From assembly GCA_031556065.1 (NCBI GenBank), contig JAVBTR010000012.1, positions 1 through 64,000 on the forward strand: DNA of 64,000 bases, given 5' to 3'. Below the pieces are notes generated by a model. The model saw only the letters and a program-made list of their open reading frames with translations. It was not told the DNA's origin and did not search any database. Positions within the stretch are counted from its first letter, which is position 1. Each line of letters starts with the position of its first letter. A program made the translations under genes and the position numbers. Source of the stretch: JAVBTR01 sp031556065 (GTDB lineage: Bacteria; Bacillota; Clostridia; Christensenellales; Aristaeellaceae). Below, one piece after another: positions 1 through 8,281 of this stretch.

Positions 1-235
1 CCTCCGATTTTCATTCCGAAATCGGCGACATGTGCGGCGATTTTCGGTGGAATTTCGTAGAAATTCCTACCTTGCCCGAAGCCCTTTCAGGGCCTTAATG
101 GGCCGATGGCCCCGACCGTAAAACCGAAGATTTTACAGTGCCGTGAGGGAAATCCCTCGTGCGACACCTGTGTCGCACGAAAGCGTCGACTTTGTCGACG
201 CGCTGGAAGGGATTTATCCTTTGACGGCCCCTTCC
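1..235. repeat. Array of consecutive short hairpins
   Basis: This stretch is a run of adjacent inverted repeats with unrelated stem sequences: 4-25 (7-bp arms), 49-67 (GGAATTTC, 3-nt loop), 81-93 nested inside 74-103, 100-112, 118-136 (GTAAAA arms), 145-158, 158-179 (9-bp arms CGTGCGACA), 183-201 (GCGTCGAC, 3-nt loop) and 205-235 (GGAAGGG arms, spanning the stop codon of the glf gene). No open frame with recognisable content covers it. The left end is cut by the window, so the full length is unknown. It is not a CRISPR array, because neither repeats nor spacers are conserved. Confidence 0.75.
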
Positions 236-1308
236 TTTTTTGCGGCAACCAGTGCGCTGTTGATTACCTGATCCATATTGTAATAGCGGTACTCGCCCAG
301 GCGGCCGCCGAAAAGCACGTTCTTTTCCTCCTTAGCAAGAAAGGCATAGCGCGCAAATAAAAGGTTGTTTGCTTCATCGTTAACAGGATAATAAGGTTCG
401 CCGTCGCCAAGGGAATATTCCCTTGTGATGACGGTTTTTTTCTGCTGGCCAAAAGCAAAATGCTTATGCTCGATAATACGGGTATAAGGGGTTTGCCCGT
501 CGGTGTAGTTCATAACGGCCACCCCTTGATAATTTTCTACGTCCAAAGTTTCGGTTTCAAACCGCAGCGAACGGTATTGCAGCCGGCCCAGGGAATGGCC
601 GAAATAAGCATCGATGGAACCGGTATAAACCACTTTTTTTGCCAACGCATTTAGTTCCTGCTTATGAGCGAGGTAATCCGTATCCAAGAGGATATCGCAG
701 CCTTCCAGCATCTTTTCGATAATGGGCGTATATCCGCCTATGGGGATACCTTGGTAAGGATCGGTGAAGTAATTGTTGTCGAAGGTAAAACGAAGGGGAA
801 GGCGGTTGATAATAGAAGGTGGCAGCTGGGTACAGGGGCGGCCCCATTGCTTTTGGGTATAGCCTTTAATAAGGATTTCATACAGGTCCTGGCCGATAAG
901 CTTAATGGCTTGCTCTTCCAAGTTCTGCGGTGTGCCGCTTAAGGCGGACTGCTGCTTTGCAATCTTGGTTTTTGCTTGCTCCGGGGTGACCACACCCCAC
1001 ATTTGGTTGAAGGTATTCATATTAAATGGCAGGTTGAAAAGCCGGCCATTAAAGTTGGCAACAGGGCTGTTAATGTAATGATTAAATGTGGCGAACTGGC
1101 GGATATAATCCCACACATGAGCCATGCTGGTGTGGAAAATATGAGCCCCATAGGCATGCACGTCAATGCCTTCAATGTTTTTCGTATATACGTTGCCCCC
1201 AACATGAGAACGTTTATCTATTACCAGACAGGTCTTCCCAGCCTTGCGCATTTCATGGGCAAAAACCCCACCATATAAACCGGCACCAACAATTAAATAA
1301 TCGTACAT
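214..1308 (-). CDS. glf: UDP-galactopyranose mutase
   Basis: The enzyme interconverts UDP-galactopyranose and UDP-galactofuranose in the cytoplasm, using reduced FAD, and so supplies galactofuranose for surface glycans. The N-terminus YDYLIVGAGLYG is the FAD-binding Rossmann motif, followed by DKRSHVGGN and, near residue 50, the typical AYGAHIFHT segment; later GGYTPIIEKML and the C-terminal FGGRLGEYRYYNMD match the family. At about 364 residues it is full length. The ATG at 1308 is chosen because an AGGAGGGG site lies just upstream; an in-frame start further upstream would add 18 residues unrelated to the family. The stop lies within the last hairpin of the adjacent array. It stands alone, with no visible glycosyltransferase partner inside the window. 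Confidence 0.93.
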   Translation of the reverse strand: MYDYLIVGAGLYGGVFAHEMRKAGKTCLVIDKRSHVGGNVYTKNIEGIDVHAYGAHIFHTSMAHVWDYIRQFATFNHYINSPVANFNGRLFNLPFNMNTFNQMWGVVTPEQAKTKIAKQQSALSGTPQNLEEQAIKLIGQDLYEILIKGYTQKQWGRPCTQLPPSIINRLPLRFTFDNNYFTDPYQGIPIGGYTPIIEKMLEGCDILLDTDYLAHKQELNALAKKVVYTGSIDAYFGHSLGRLQYRSLRFETETLDVENYQGVAVMNYTDGQTPYTRIIEHKHFAFGQQKKTVITREYSLGDGEPYYPVNDEANNLLFARYAFLAKEEKNVLFGGRLGEYRYYNMDQVINSALVAAKKEGAVKG

Positions 1309-1386
1309 AAAAAACCCCTCCTGAAAAGCATTATAGCTTTTTATACAGAAGGGGTCAACCAAGGGTTCCGCTCGTTGCGCCCAGTA

Positions 1387-1932
1387 TTATTCTCTTATTT
1401 GCCTTTCTTTTTCTAAGGCGGCGATACGTTTGGTTACGCTTGAATGCAGCTTGTATAGCAAATAGGAAAGCCCGAACATGAGTATGGCGCAAAGGAAGTT
1501 CAACCAAGAAATAGGGGAGCGTAAGAAGAGAGAGACAAATAGGTTGTATAACCCTATGACCATTTCCAGGATGATTAAGGCTTGCCAGAATTTTTGCACC
1601 CGGCGGTAGTGGGCCAGCTTGGAATCCAGGTCTGAGAACAGATCAAAGGGCCCATCCTCTGCTTTTTTGCGAAAATACACCCAGCGCATATAGGTGGCAA
1701 TGCATTCCACGTCGCTGTCTTCCATAAAGGCGATGTATTCTCTGCTCTTTTCGTGGGTGGCCAATTGTTCCAGTAGCTCGATGCGGTAGATGTATTCGCC
1801 TTTTTCCGCATCTTCGAAGGTGTATTTGCACCAGCTGTAATCGATCAGTGCCAGGCCGTTTTTTGCCATACGGTTCAGCCAGGTTTCTTCGTTTTCGTAG
1901 TTCCAGTACGCTTTACGGATCACTGTTTTCAT
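1387..1932 (-). CDS. DUF2812 domain membrane protein
   Basis: A 181-residue protein with the N-terminal pattern of the DUF2812 family (aromatic-rich, with E-x-W-L-N-x-M-A-x-x-G near residue 20) and two C-terminal hydrophobic segments at about 115-135 and 140-160, followed by a short basic tail. Genes of this family very often sit directly behind PadR-type regulators; here the start codon overlaps the stop of the PadR gene by four bases (ATGA), so translation is probably coupled. The function of the family is not established; a role as a membrane partner or target of the regulator is inference. Confidence 0.8.
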   Translation of the reverse strand: MKTVIRKAYWNYENEETWLNRMAKNGLALIDYSWCKYTFEDAEKGEYIYRIELLEQLATHEKSREYIAFMEDSDVECIATYMRWVYFRKKAEDGPFDLFSDLDSKLAHYRRVQKFWQALIILEMVIGLYNLFVSLFLRSPISWLNFLCAILMFGLSYLLYKLHSSVTKRIAALEKERQIRE

Positions 1933-2246
1933 GAAACCACCTCCTGGGCATTTTGCAATAGCTCTTTAAGCCGTTGAATTTCCCCTGTGACCATGTCTTT
2001 GCCAAGGCCAGTAATAATGTATTCCTTCTTGCGAGAATCTTGCAAGCTTGGCACATCCTGGATCCACCCCTTATCAAGCAGGGTGTTGATAGCCCCGTAC
2101 AGGGTACCTGCACCAAGGATCACGCGTCCGTTGCTTAACCGCTGAATTTCTTTAATGACCCCATAGCCGTGGCGTTTCTCGTAAAGAGAGAGAAGAATGT
2201 AAAAGACAGCTTCTGTTAAAGCGCCTCTTTCAAAACTTTCCGGCAT
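1929..2246 (-). CDS. PadR family transcriptional regulator
   Basis: A 105-residue winged-helix protein. The segment LTEAVFYILLSLYEKRHGYGVI, the following YGAINTLLDKGWI wing and the conserved ITGLGKDM near the end are characteristic of PadR regulators, which usually repress their own operon in response to a small molecule or membrane stress. The ATG at 2246 is selected because AAAGGAGG lies eight bases upstream. It is the first gene of a two-gene unit with the DUF2812 protein. Its promoter contains a perfect inverted repeat (2298-2316) that overlaps the -10 box, as expected for autorepression, and the same intergenic region carries the divergent xylA promoter. Confidence 0.88.
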   Translation of the reverse strand: MPESFERGALTEAVFYILLSLYEKRHGYGVIKEIQRLSNGRVILGAGTLYGAINTLLDKGWIQDVPSLQDSRKKEYIITGLGKDMVTGEIQRLKELLQNAQEVVS

Positions 2247-2295
2247 GAGCTGACCTCCTTTCATCGGCTACCGGTATATCGGCTTCCGTAATAAT

Positions 2296-2324
2296 ATTAT
2301 ATCGGCTGGCGATATAGTTGTCAA
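2296..2324 (-). promoter_or_regulatory. padR promoter with probable operator
   Basis: On the minus strand, TTGACA (2324-2319) and TATAAT (2301-2296) are separated by exactly 17 bp. Between them sits a perfect 7-bp inverted repeat, TATATCG-5-CGATATA, at 2298-2316. The string TATATCGGCT recurs at 2275-2284, 23 bp away, near the expected transcript start. The arrangement suggests a PadR operator; binding is inferred. Confidence 0.75.
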
Positions 2325-2339
2325 TACTTATTTTCGTTG

Positions 2340-2368
2340 TTGACAAGCGGATCGAATTTCTATATAAT
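2340..2368 (+). promoter_or_regulatory. Sigma-A promoter of xylA
   Basis: Consensus TTGACA (2340-2345), a 17-bp spacer, and consensus TATAAT (2363-2368). The -35 boxes of this and the divergent padR promoter are only 15 bp apart, so a repressor bound at 2298-2316 could influence both. Confidence 0.85.
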
Positions 2369-2442
2369 TCAAATAGTAAAAGAAAATGTGCACGAGCACA
2401 TGAATCGAATAGAACATGATAAATGAAGGGGGAACCATCACC

Positions 2443-3762
2443 ATGGCAGAAATTTTTAAGGACCTGAAGAAAGTGGCCTACGAAGGCCCCAAATCCACCA
2501 ACCCTTATTCCTTTAAGTATTTCGATCCCGATAAAGTGATTCTCGGCAAAACCATGAAGGAACATTTGCCCTTTGCTATGGCTTGGTGGCATAATCTCTG
2601 CGCTACCGGCGTTGATATGTTTGGCGCAGGCACAGCGGAGAAATCTTTCGGCGCACAAGCGGGCACCCTGGAACATGCCATTGCCAAGGTGGACGCGGGC
2701 TTTGAATTTATGCAAAAGCTGGGTATTGAATACTTTTGCTTCCACGATGTGGACTTGGTTCCCGAAGGGGATACCATCGCGGAAACCAACAAGCGGCTGG
2801 ATATCGTCACCGATCATATCCTGGTCAAAATGAAGGAAACCGGTATTAAGTGCCTGTGGGGCACCGCCAACATGTTCTCTAATCCCCGCTTTATGAATGG
2901 CGCTGGTTCCACCAACTCTGTAGATGTGTACTGCCACGCCGCGGCTCAGATCAAAAAAGCCCTGGATTGCACCGTTAAATTGGGCGGCAAGGGTTATGTG
3001 TTCTGGGGCGGCCGTGAAGGCTACGAAACCCTGCTGAACACCGATATGAAGTTTGAACAGGAAAACATTGCGGCGCTGATGAAGATGGCGGTTGAGTATG
3101 GCCGTTCCATTGGCTTTACAGGCGATTTCTTCATCGAGCCCAAGCCCAAGGAACCCATGAAGCACCAGTACGATTTCGACGCGGCTACCGCCATTGCTTT
3201 CGTGCGCCAACATGGCCTGGATAAAGATTTTAAGATGAACATCGAAGCCAATCATGCTACCTTGGCTGGCCATACCTTCCAGCACGATCTGCGGATCTCC
3301 GCCATGAACGGTATGCTGGGTTCCATCGACGCCAACCAGGGCGATTATCTTCTGGGCTGGGATACGGACCAATTCCCCCAGAACGTTTATGAAACCACCC
3401 TTTGCATGTATGAAGTATTGAAAGCAGGCGGTCTTGTAAATGGCGGCTTCAACTTCGACGCGAAAAACCGCCGCCCTTCCTACACCATGGAAGACATGTT
3501 CCTGGGCTTCATCCTGGGCATGGATAGCTTCGCCCTGGGTCTGATTAAGGCTGCCGCCATTATCGAAGATGGCCGTATCGATGGGTTCATCAAAGAACGC
3601 TACGCTTCCTTCGAAGGGGAACTGGGACAGAAGATTCGTGGCGGCAAGGCCAACCTGGCTGAATTGGCCGCTATTGCGGAAATCAACGGCGCCCCCGCCC
3701 TTCCCGGCAGCGGCAGGCAAGAATATCTGGAGAGCATTCTCAACAATATTATGTTCAACTAA
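2443..3762 (+). CDS. xylA: Xylose isomerase
   Basis: Converts D-xylose to D-xylulose in the cytoplasm using two divalent metal ions. Family marks are the FAMAWWHNLCATG segment, the catalytic His in YFCFHDVD, the VFWGGREGYETLLNTD block and the metal-binding NIEANHATLAGH segment; about 439 residues is the usual size for the class II enzyme. The ATG at 2443 follows AAGGGGG at a suitable distance; an ATG 27 bases upstream lacks a ribosome binding site. It is followed 24 bp later by xylB and preceded by a near-perfect promoter. No XylR gene or xylose transporter is visible nearby, so control may come from elsewhere or through the PadR region. Confidence 0.96.
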   Translation: MAEIFKDLKKVAYEGPKSTNPYSFKYFDPDKVILGKTMKEHLPFAMAWWHNLCATGVDMFGAGTAEKSFGAQAGTLEHAIAKVDAGFEFMQKLGIEYFCFHDVDLVPEGDTIAETNKRLDIVTDHILVKMKETGIKCLWGTANMFSNPRFMNGAGSTNSVDVYCHAAAQIKKALDCTVKLGGKGYVFWGGREGYETLLNTDMKFEQENIAALMKMAVEYGRSIGFTGDFFIEPKPKEPMKHQYDFDAATAIAFVRQHGLDKDFKMNIEANHATLAGHTFQHDLRISAMNGMLGSIDANQGDYLLGWDTDQFPQNVYETTLCMYEVLKAGGLVNGGFNFDAKNRRPSYTMEDMFLGFILGMDSFALGLIKAAAIIEDGRIDGFIKERYASFEGELGQKIRGGKANLAELAAIAEINGAPALPGSGRQEYLESILNNIMFN

Positions 3763-3786
3763 TTCGCATATTTGGAGGATTCCTTG

Positions 3787-5310
3787 ATGAAATACGTTTT
3801 AGGTATTGATTTGGGAACTTCCGGCACCAAGACCGTCTTGTTTTCACAGGACGGTCGTGCCGTTTGTTCCGCATCTTACGAATATCCCATGTACCAGCCC
3901 CAGAACGGCTGGGCAGAGCAAAAACCAGAGGATTGGTGGGCAGCGGCCCAGGATACCATTTCCCGGGTGGTGAAGCATTCCGGCGTTAACAACGAAGACA
4001 TTGTTTCCATCGGTATTTCCGGCCAGATGCACGGTCTGGTAATGCTGGACGAAAATGGCGATGTGCTTCGCCCGTCGATTATCTGGTGTGATCAGCGCAC
4101 GCAAAAAGAATGCGACGAGATCACCGAAAAGGTGGGCGCCAAGCGGCTTATTGAGATCACCGCTAACCCGGCACTCACCGGCTTTACTGCTTCTAAGATT
4201 CTTTGGGTAAAAAACAACCAGCCGGAAATATACGCCAAGTGCCGCCATATCCTTCTGCCAAAGGATTACCTGCGCTTCAAGCTTACCGGGGATTATGCTA
4301 CAGAGGTTTCCGATGCCAGCGGTATGCAGCTGTTGGATGTGCCAGGCCGCTGCTGGTCTGAAGAGGTGTGCGGTAAACTGGGCATCGATATGGCCATGTT
4401 AGGCAAGGTCTACGAAAGCCCGGAGGTCACAGGTCATATTGATTCTAAGGCTGCGGCACTGACTGGCCTTAGCGAAAAAACCCTGGTGGTTGGCGGCGCG
4501 GGAGATAACGCGGCGGCTGCGGTAGGTACCGGCGTGGTTGAAAACGGCAAGGCCTTTACCACCATCGGCACCTCCGGTGTGGTATTCGCCCATTCCGACC
4601 ATATCACCATCGATCCATTAGGCCGGGTGCATACCTTCTGCTGTGCGGTGCCGGGTGCATGGCATGTCATGGGCGTAACCCAGGCGGCAGGCCTTTCTCT
4701 TCAGTGGTTCCGCAACAATTTCTGCGGCGCGGAAGTGGAAACAGCAAAGCTCATGGGTACGGATTCCTATGTGCTGATGAACCAAGAGATTGAAAAGAGC
4801 CCCATAGGTGCCAACCGACTTTTATACATGCCTTACTTGATGGGCGAGCGGACCCCTCACCTGGATGCGGATTGCCGTGGGGCTTTCGTGGGCCTTAGCA
4901 ACATTCACACCAAGGGCGATATGATGCGGGCCGTAATGGAAGGGGTTACCTATTCCCTGAACGACTGCCTGAATGTGTTGGATGGCATGGGCGTGAAGCC
5001 GGAAGCCATGTTGGCCTGCGGCGGCGGGGGAAAATCCCCCCTGTGGCGGCAAATGCTGGCGGACGTGTTTGGCCTTCCTGTGATGACCACCCAAAACACC
5101 GAAGGCCCTGCCTTAGGCGTGGCCATTCTGGCTGGGGTCGGCGCGGGGCTGTACAAATCTGTGCCAGAGGCTTGCCGGGAAATGATCCACAACAACACGC
5201 CCCAAGAGCCTGTCAAGGAAAATACCGAAAAGTACCGCCAGTGCTATGAGGTATACACAAGGGTATATCCGGCATTAAAAGGGATTTACAAAGACATGAA
5301 AAACCTGTAA
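3787..5310 (+). CDS. xylB: Xylulokinase
   Basis: Phosphorylates D-xylulose with ATP to give xylulose 5-phosphate for the pentose phosphate pathway. The N-terminal phosphate motif GIDLGTSGTKT, the SISGQMHGLV block, the IIWCDQRT segment and the C-terminal ACGGGGKSPLWRQM adenosine-binding block identify the FGGY family xylulokinase; about 507 residues is normal. The start at 3787 has GGAGG eight bases upstream. It forms a two-gene operon with xylA and ends in a clear intrinsic terminator. Confidence 0.95.
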   Translation: MKYVLGIDLGTSGTKTVLFSQDGRAVCSASYEYPMYQPQNGWAEQKPEDWWAAAQDTISRVVKHSGVNNEDIVSIGISGQMHGLVMLDENGDVLRPSIIWCDQRTQKECDEITEKVGAKRLIEITANPALTGFTASKILWVKNNQPEIYAKCRHILLPKDYLRFKLTGDYATEVSDASGMQLLDVPGRCWSEEVCGKLGIDMAMLGKVYESPEVTGHIDSKAAALTGLSEKTLVVGGAGDNAAAAVGTGVVENGKAFTTIGTSGVVFAHSDHITIDPLGRVHTFCCAVPGAWHVMGVTQAAGLSLQWFRNNFCGAEVETAKLMGTDSYVLMNQEIEKSPIGANRLLYMPYLMGERTPHLDADCRGAFVGLSNIHTKGDMMRAVMEGVTYSLNDCLNVLDGMGVKPEAMLACGGGGKSPLWRQMLADVFGLPVMTTQNTEGPALGVAILAGVGAGLYKSVPEACREMIHNNTPQEPVKENTEKYRQCYEVYTRVYPALKGIYKDMKNL

Positions 5311-5313
5311 GCT

Positions 5314-5341
5314 AAGAGCACGGCAATACGCCGTGCTTTTA
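5314..5341 (+). terminator. Intrinsic terminator after xylB
   Basis: AGCACGGC (5317-5324), 5-nt loop, GCCGTGCT (5330-5337), then a run of T. It closes the xylAB transcript. Confidence 0.85.
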
Positions 5342-5361
5342 ACTTACAAAGGGTGAAATGA

Positions 5362-6237
5362 ATGACGGTTTTAAAGCTCTCCAGGCGGAATCTGGCATGG
5401 GCGGTTGTTTTTTGGACGGTGCTGCTGGCTTTTACCTTCATGGCGCTAATCAGTGCGGTGCCAGGTTTAATATCGTTTTTATTTGCCCCACGGCTTAACA
5501 TGGAAGCGGCGCTTATAGCGGCTCAAAATGAAAAGTGGCAGGAATCCAGGCAAACTTGTTTTGATCAAACCAGGGGTTATGTCAATTCGCAGATAATGGA
5601 AGCCAGCCTGTATGAGGGACGGTTTACCCAACATGGCTTTACCTATTTTTCATTTATGCCCCAGCAATTGGTAAAGACCAATGTGTACCAGGAAACCACT
5701 CGCACCATTGAAGGCAGTATGGGCTTGGGAACCATCGCCAGTGGCAAATTTGAAAGCTATTATGCCATTGCCTTGGTGGATGGAGCATGGTTGCCGGTTA
5801 AATACAGCGAGCCTTCGCAAATAGAAGGGAAAGCCAGGTTCGCAGGGGTGCTTTTGCCCTCCCGCCTGGAAGGTAAACGTATTTTGGAGCAGATGGGGAT
5901 TGCATCAGAATTACCGGAGCTTCCTTATGAATTGGATATGACCCGGCGCTTTTTAATTATTTTGATATCCCAATGCCTTTTGGCAGGCATTCTTTCCTTC
6001 GCCAGCGTGTGGGTTTCGAAAAAGGTGTTAAACCAGATCGAGAATAAGCAAAGCCGCCCTGTTTACCGGGGCATTGCTGCGTATAAGGTAACGGAAGAGC
6101 AAATGGACGAGATGCTTAAAAGCGCCGTTAAAACCAAAGGCCATTATATAGCGCAATGGCTGGTTCTGACGCCCCTTTTGTTTACCTCTCTTGTAAAGCT
6201 GAATGGCCATCATCCCAAGGCGCGGGAGTGGATGTAG
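5362..6237 (+). CDS. Unrecognised membrane protein
   Basis: A 291-residue protein that I do not recognise. A hydrophobic segment at about residues 10-42 is followed by a ~150-residue soluble, probably extracytoplasmic region, then a second hydrophobic segment at about 195-217 and a third near the C-terminus (WLVLTPLLFTSLV). Two or three membrane spans with a central external domain is the likely topology. It follows the xylB terminator and precedes an AlkZ-related gene by 17 bp, with which it may be co-transcribed. A GGGTGA site precedes the start weakly. No function is proposed. Confidence 0.65.
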   Translation: MTVLKLSRRNLAWAVVFWTVLLAFTFMALISAVPGLISFLFAPRLNMEAALIAAQNEKWQESRQTCFDQTRGYVNSQIMEASLYEGRFTQHGFTYFSFMPQQLVKTNVYQETTRTIEGSMGLGTIASGKFESYYAIALVDGAWLPVKYSEPSQIEGKARFAGVLLPSRLEGKRILEQMGIASELPELPYELDMTRRFLIILISQCLLAGILSFASVWVSKKVLNQIENKQSRPVYRGIAAYKVTEEQMDEMLKSAVKTKGHYIAQWLVLTPLLFTSLVKLNGHHPKAREWM

Positions 6238-6254
6238 AAACAGGGGGAATGCAG

Positions 6255-6941
6255 ATGATACACGGTTATAATGGTTTTGTGCAGGCGCTTTTAAAAGCCG
6301 GGTTTTCCATGAGCGGCAAATGCGACGGTGTGTTTTCACTGATCGATTTTGGCTGGGAGGAGCAGCCCCCCGATAGCCCCATCCGCTGGCATACAGGGGA
6401 CCCTGATACCGATCCCTGGGAATGGCGCAAGCGGGTTTTGGAGCAGCGGGATGATATTCTATACGGCAAGGTGTTCTTTAAAAAGGCTGGGTATATTTTA
6501 GGGGATATGCTGCCTTTGTTTCTGGCGGCCAGAGGGGCAGACAGGGCTTTTGAAGAACGGTACGCCGATGGGCTTATAAGCCATGAAGGGAAAAGAATAT
6601 TTAAGGTGCTGGAAGAAAACGGCCCTTTGCCGCTGGAGGAGATCAAGGCCCTTGGAGGCTTTTCCAGGGAGAACAAAAGTGCCTTTGACAGAGGACTTAC
6701 GGAACTGCAAATGCGCCTTGATATTACCATGTGCGGTACACGGCAAAGGCGGAATAAGTTCGGCGAAGAATACGGCTGGCATTCTACAGTGCTTTGTCTG
6801 ATGGAAGAAAGGTTCCCGGAGGCGAAAGAAAAAGCCGCCTCCATTAAAAAGGACGCGGCCATAGTAGAATTAACACAGCGTGTGCTGGAATTGAACCCTC
6901 AGGCGGATTTGAAAAAGACCAGGAAGTTTATTTTGGGCTAG
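6255..6941 (+). CDS. AlkZ-related protein (winged-helix)
   Basis: A 228-residue protein resembling the proteins annotated as AlkZ-related, relatives of the interstrand-crosslink DNA glycosylases AlkZ/YcaQ but much shorter. Recognisable parts are the WHTGDPDTDPWEWR segment near residue 36, an YGKVFFKKAGYI segment, and a winged-helix-like stretch (residues about 115-150, GPLPLEEIKALGG to ELQMRLDITMCG). The ATG at 6255 is preferred over the one six bases upstream, which would sit almost on the AGGGGG ribosome site. Its stop overlaps convergently with the LCP gene by four bases. DNA glycosylase activity is not shown by the sequence, since the catalytic QxQ motif of AlkZ is not evident. Confidence 0.65.
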   Translation: MIHGYNGFVQALLKAGFSMSGKCDGVFSLIDFGWEEQPPDSPIRWHTGDPDTDPWEWRKRVLEQRDDILYGKVFFKKAGYILGDMLPLFLAARGADRAFEERYADGLISHEGKRIFKVLEENGPLPLEEIKALGGFSRENKSAFDRGLTELQMRLDITMCGTRQRRNKFGEEYGWHSTVLCLMEERFPEAKEKAASIKKDAAIVELTQRVLELNPQADLKKTRKFILG

Positions 6942-8230
6942 TGCCAATCTAGCTGATACTCGTTAACCATGGGGTTTGCGTACCAATACTTGCCTGGGTG
7001 CCAGGTGTAATCCTTCATATCGAACAGCTTTGCGGCCTTATCGGCCGCGTTTTTCATGTTGGCCAGGGCACGGTTGTAGGCCCTTATGTCTGCGCCGGTT
7101 TGGGTATAGGAGCAAAGGGTAAAGGCATCCATGGTTTCTTCAAGGGCGATTGCAGCCGCTTCCAAGGCTTCTTTTTTAGCATCGGTATCCCCCTGACCGC
7201 AGGCAGCAAGCAATTCTTTGGTGACATTGATGGCATAGACGCCCTTAAAGCCTGTTTCGTCCAGCCAATCGGTGTATTTTTTGTTCACATAGGGCAGCTG
7301 CGCCGCCTGCACATCCCACACGGCTTTGATGACAGCTTGACGGTTTTCTTGGTCGGTGTAGGTAAAATTGAAATTGCCCGGACCCGAACGGTAAGGGCCT
7401 TCCAGCACATAGCTGGCCATCTGGCTCAGGTCCAGCTTCATAATGGTGGGGAGCAAAGCCAACGTTTCCATAGTGGATATATTGGTGAAAAAATGAAGAT
7501 CCTCTGAAGTTAACAGATTCACCAGGCCAGCAATGGCTTCTGGTTGGGCCATCATTTTTTGCAGGATGGCTGTCATCAGTTCCCTTTGGCGGTTGGTTCG
7601 GCCAAGATCGGTTTTGTTCACGCTGGCAATGACCCGGGCCCTGAGATAATCGGCGATACCAAGGCCGTCTAAATGCTGCCAGCCCTTTTCATATTTGCGG
7701 CTGTAATGAGAATAGGTCATTTCCAGTTCGAAATCCACCCCGCCGATAGCGTCCCCGATGGCGATCATGGCAGCAAAATCCACAGCGCAGTAGGCATCGA
7801 TTGGAATACCGCCTAAGGTTCGGCTGACGGCTTGGCAGCACACCTCCAGCCCCTCTTCCACAGTAGCAGCGCAGTTTACGGCGGAGTTCAGCTTATACAG
7901 GCCGCTGGCCCCTGGCACATAGGTTACCGTGTCCCGTGGAATGGATACCAGGGTGGCCTTGTTTTCATCTAAATCCAAAGCGACCACCATGACTGCGTCG
8001 GTATGGCAATCGCTTAATTCGCTTTTTTTGCCGCTGCCCCGGTACATTTCCCCGCCGTAATCGATGCCCAGAACCAGCAGGTTAAAAAACCGATGCGGGG
8101 TTTGAATGGTTTCCAAAGGTGCGTCCTTATCCATTAAAGGGTGAACAGGGGGAGCGACGGTTTCTTCGCACAGGGCGGATGAAAAAATAAAGCACAATGC
8201 TAAAAAGCAAATTAAAAAGCGCCGCATCAT
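6938..8230 (-). CDS. LytR-CpsA-Psr (LCP) family protein
   Basis: LCP enzymes transfer undecaprenyl-linked glycopolymers to peptidoglycan outside the membrane. After an N-terminal signal or anchor (FLICFLALCFIFSSALC) come the conserved FNLLVLGIDYG, DAVMVVALDLDENKATLVSIPRDT, LNSAV and IGGVDFELE segments, and the RTNRQRELM arginine cluster. About 430 residues is somewhat long: the C-terminal ~130 residues are an additional helical region not typical of the core domain. The LFD-x-C-like cleavage site at the signal end (SSALCEE) could mean a lipoprotein. The ATG at 8230 has AGGAGG seven bases upstream; its partner ATG at 8227 is less well spaced. Confidence 0.88.
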   Translation of the reverse strand: MMRRFLICFLALCFIFSSALCEETVAPPVHPLMDKDAPLETIQTPHRFFNLLVLGIDYGGEMYRGSGKKSELSDCHTDAVMVVALDLDENKATLVSIPRDTVTYVPGASGLYKLNSAVNCAATVEEGLEVCCQAVSRTLGGIPIDAYCAVDFAAMIAIGDAIGGVDFELEMTYSHYSRKYEKGWQHLDGLGIADYLRARVIASVNKTDLGRTNRQRELMTAILQKMMAQPEAIAGLVNLLTSEDLHFFTNISTMETLALLPTIMKLDLSQMASYVLEGPYRSGPGNFNFTYTDQENRQAVIKAVWDVQAAQLPYVNKKYTDWLDETGFKGVYAINVTKELLAACGQGDTDAKKEALEAAAIALEETMDAFTLCSYTQTGADIRAYNRALANMKNAADKAAKLFDMKDYTWHPGKYWYANPMVNEYQLDWH

Positions 8231-8281
8231 AGCACACCTCCTTCCAAGAAGTATACCATGTTTGCGGCGCAATTAGAAGGC

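Noticed and set aside
1..235. CRISPR array
   Set aside because: The hairpin stems all differ, and there is no conserved repeat or uniform spacing.
2230..3720. Long open frame of 496 codons on the minus strand across xylA
   Set aside because: It is antisense to a certain xylose isomerase gene, has no recognisable domain, and results from the strong codon bias of xylA.
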